64,000 bases of DNA, taken from the NCBI GenBank assembly GCA_037833965.1, contig AP031353.1, positions 22,880,501-22,944,500 on the forward strand. The letters are read 5' to 3'. Each line of letters opens with the position of its first letter. Position 1 is the first letter of the stretch. The translations under genes were made by a program, and so were the position numbers. Source of the DNA: Marchantia polymorpha subsp. ruderalis (taxonomy: Eukaryota > Streptophyta > Marchantiopsida > Marchantiales > Marchantiaceae). The notes beneath the pieces were generated by a model that made no database searches, was not told the DNA's origin, and was given only the letters and a program-made list of their open reading frames with translations. Below, one piece after another: positions 62,186 to 64,000 of this stretch.

Positions 62186-64000
62186 TCCTGCGCGCTCCTT
62201 TGTTCGGCCCGATGGTGTGCCGAGTGACTGAAGCGACCGAGGCCCACCCCCGGCCCTATACCCCTGTTCCGCCACCACCACCACCACCTTCTCCTCCTCC
62301 GCCTCCAACTTCGTCCGCCCGGTCCTCGTCCGCCTCCTTCTCCTCTCCTCCGCCTACTCCCCGTTGCGGCCACATCACCGACCTCCAGACGAGCGCGAGC
62401 GAGGCGCGCACGAAAAAACCGCCGCGCGACCTCCCCTCTCTCGACAACCCACGGATTCCCCCCTATTTGCTTGCGACCCGAAATCCCTCGAGGGAAGATC
62501 GAGGCGTGGAACAGATCCACGGGGAAATGGAAAAAATCGGCGTATCTCTGCGCTTGGCCGCGGGGGTGGGTCGGCCTGGGCTGCCTATCTGTCGGGTTCG
62601 CGGAGGTTTCTAGAGAGATAGATGGCTTTCTCTGCCTGGGCCTCCCAAGGACGACGAGTCTGTCGGTCAGTCCGTCAGAGGCACGTATCATAGAAGAAGG
62701 TACTACTCCCCCCCCTCGGCCCTCGGCCCCCTGCCCTCTCCCTTCTCTCTATCTCTCTCTCTCTCTCTCCTAGTAGACGAGTATGGACCCGACCCGACCA
62801 GAACAGAGCAGCACAGCCATCATCCGCGGAGATTGGGAGCAGCAGCAGCAGCTTCCTCGGCTCAGCTCAGCGCACCGCAGCGCAAGCCGTGGGGCAAAGC
62901 CAAAGCCTGCCTGTATGGCTCCTCCGGTTCGGTCGTGCACGGAGGAAGGGAGGCCAAGGCAGCAGGAGGATCTTTTTCCTTCCTGCGCGCGTCTCTTTTT
63001 TATCCCATGCCTCCGCCCACTCTTCCATTAGAAAACCCAAAAGAACTAAAGACAAAAGCCCATTTGCCTGCGGGCTCGATTTCTTAGGATCCATCTCGGG
63101 TTACCGAGACGACACCCCTCCGCTCTCCGCTCGCCGCTCTCGGCCTGGCCTCCCCGTTCTCTCGCTGCTTTCGGCTCGCTCGCTCGCTCGCCCGCCTGCC
63201 TCTCAGCTAACGACGGCGAGACGATACGATACTATCCTCGACGGCCTCCCACCTCCTCCTCCTCCTCCTCCCTCGTCCCTTCCCATCATCAAATCATATC
63301 TATCCGCCCCGACCCATCCATCGATCGGCCCCCATGCCACTACACTACGACGACTACACTACCCCGCGGCCCAACCACCCAAATCTTCCCAGGCTGCCTG
63401 CCTCCCTGCCTGCCTTGCCTGCCTGCCTCTGCCTCGCCGGCTCTCTTTCCACACGGGGCGACCATCCCATGCCATGCCACCCTGTGTCCCGCCAGGGGAT
63501 CCGTCCCGCAGCTCGCCTGCTGCTCCTCGTCCTCCTCCTCCTCCTCCTCCGACTCACGACCTGACCTGCGACTCGACCTCATTAACGGGCCCGGGTCGGT
63601 GAAAGTTATTGCCGCCCTGTCGCCGTCGCGACCAGGCAGACAGAGCAGCGCGCCCTCGTTCACGACGAGCTCGATCGCTCGGCTCCCACTGCATGTCAGG
63701 ACACCCCCCCCCCCTCCCCCCCTTCATTTCGTCGAACTGCCTCGGCCTCTGCCTCCCTGCCTGCCTGCCTCTGCCTTGGCCTCGGCCTCGGCCCCGTTGC
63801 TTTGCCTCGCCCCGCCCCGCACTGCCACTATACTCCGCTCCCACATGCGACGCGGAGCTCTTTTCCTCGCCCCCCCCGGCAACTGTCGTCGTATTCCCAC
63901 GTCTCGCCCATTCGCCGCCCGTTTCGGCCATTCATTTCCGCTGCCCCGGCCTAGCCTGCCCTACTGCGCCTGCCTGCCCGCCCGCCCGCCCGCCCGCCCG
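62186..64000. promoter_or_regulatory. upstream region of the MBD4-like gene with dense simple repeats
   Basis: GC- and pyrimidine-rich sequence that should include the promoter and leader of the MBD4-like gene. Visible tracts are a CT run (about 62743-62769), GCTC repeats (about 63173-63192), TCC triplets (about 63253-63272 and 63525-63550), a poly-C tract (63704-63722, broken by one T) and CCCG/GCCT tetranucleotides up to the window end. Frames in this stretch (for example 62889-63602 + and 63554-63931 -) overlap in several phases and are low-complexity Pro/Ser or Arg/Gly sequence, so no protein is called. Confidence 0.45.
63966..64000. repeat. CCTG/CCCG tetranucleotide repeat at the window edge
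   Basis: A short run of GCCT units passes into at least six CCCG-type units and continues to the last base, so its true length is unknown. Confidence 0.9.

Noticed and set aside
62186-62308. Extension of the MBD4-like frame upstream to 62308
   Set aside because: The codon there is TTG; the first in-frame ATG is at 62185 and the extension is low complexity.
62889-63602. 237-aa Pro/Ser-rich plus-strand frame and its minus-strand counterpart
   Set aside because: Driven by TCC, CCTG and GCTC repeats, open in several frames, no conserved segment.
1-64000. CRISPR arrays, operons, bacterial-type genes or defence islands
   Set aside because: The window is plant nuclear DNA with spliced genes; no regularly spaced repeat array or bacterial gene was seen.

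Overview
This is a nuclear window from a land plant. Many short introns (about 80-500 bp) with GT-AG borders, plant-type tRNA genes, a plant-type ferroportin, a full-size ABCA1/AOH-type transporter and an ELO-type PUFA elongase like those of mosses and liverworts suggest a bryophyte, most likely a liverwort. That placement is inference from gene content, not a database match. Base composition is patchy: AT-rich transposon-bearing blocks (about 1-9 kb, 11.3-12.7 kb, 53.3-56.5 kb) alternate with moderate-GC genic blocks, and several gene leaders are GC-rich purine/pyrimidine microsatellite tracts.

Layout. 1-12.7 kb is repeat territory: a decayed Ty1/Copia fossil, a degenerate LINE (about 1.79-6.49 kb) with its own 5' tandem monomers, and a palindromic long-TIR MITE with a TA target duplication (10.55-11.29 kb). 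A tRNA-Ala(AGC) gene follows at 12.7 kb. The stretch 12.8-15.6 kb is unresolved. A single-exon class II histone deacetylase of the HDA5 type lies at 16.76-18.32 kb (+). A nine-exon ferroportin/IREG lies at 21.53-25.00 kb (-), head-to-head with a single-exon, disordered, unrecognised 387-aa reading frame at 25.50-26.67 kb (+). A 28-exon full-length ABCA transporter fills 29.19-43.03 kb (-). tRNA-His(GTG) is at 48.16 kb (-), a seven-exon ELO fatty acid elongase at 49.52-51.90 kb (-), and a three-exon MBD4-like DNA glycosylase at 58.09-62.19 kb (-).

For the multi-exon genes I rebuilt exon chains by hand from splice sites, requiring the reading phase to agree across every junction. They give about 525 aa (ferroportin), 1930 aa (ABCA), 348 aa (elongase) and 663 aa (MBD4-like), all sensible for their families. 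The genes do not form one pathway: iron export, lipid or sterol transport, very-long-chain fatty acid elongation, chromatin deacetylation and base excision repair are represented. The only suggestive arrangement is the ferroportin/unknown divergent pair.

No clearly new multi-gene system was found. The most unusual material is the palindromic MITE, the LINE with promoter-like monomers, the unknown disordered protein, a GC-AG intron in ferroportin, and a series of short near-perfect hairpins (29.02, 29.61, 31.87, 46.87, 52.36, 52.54 and 52.81 kb) that no annotated gene explains.
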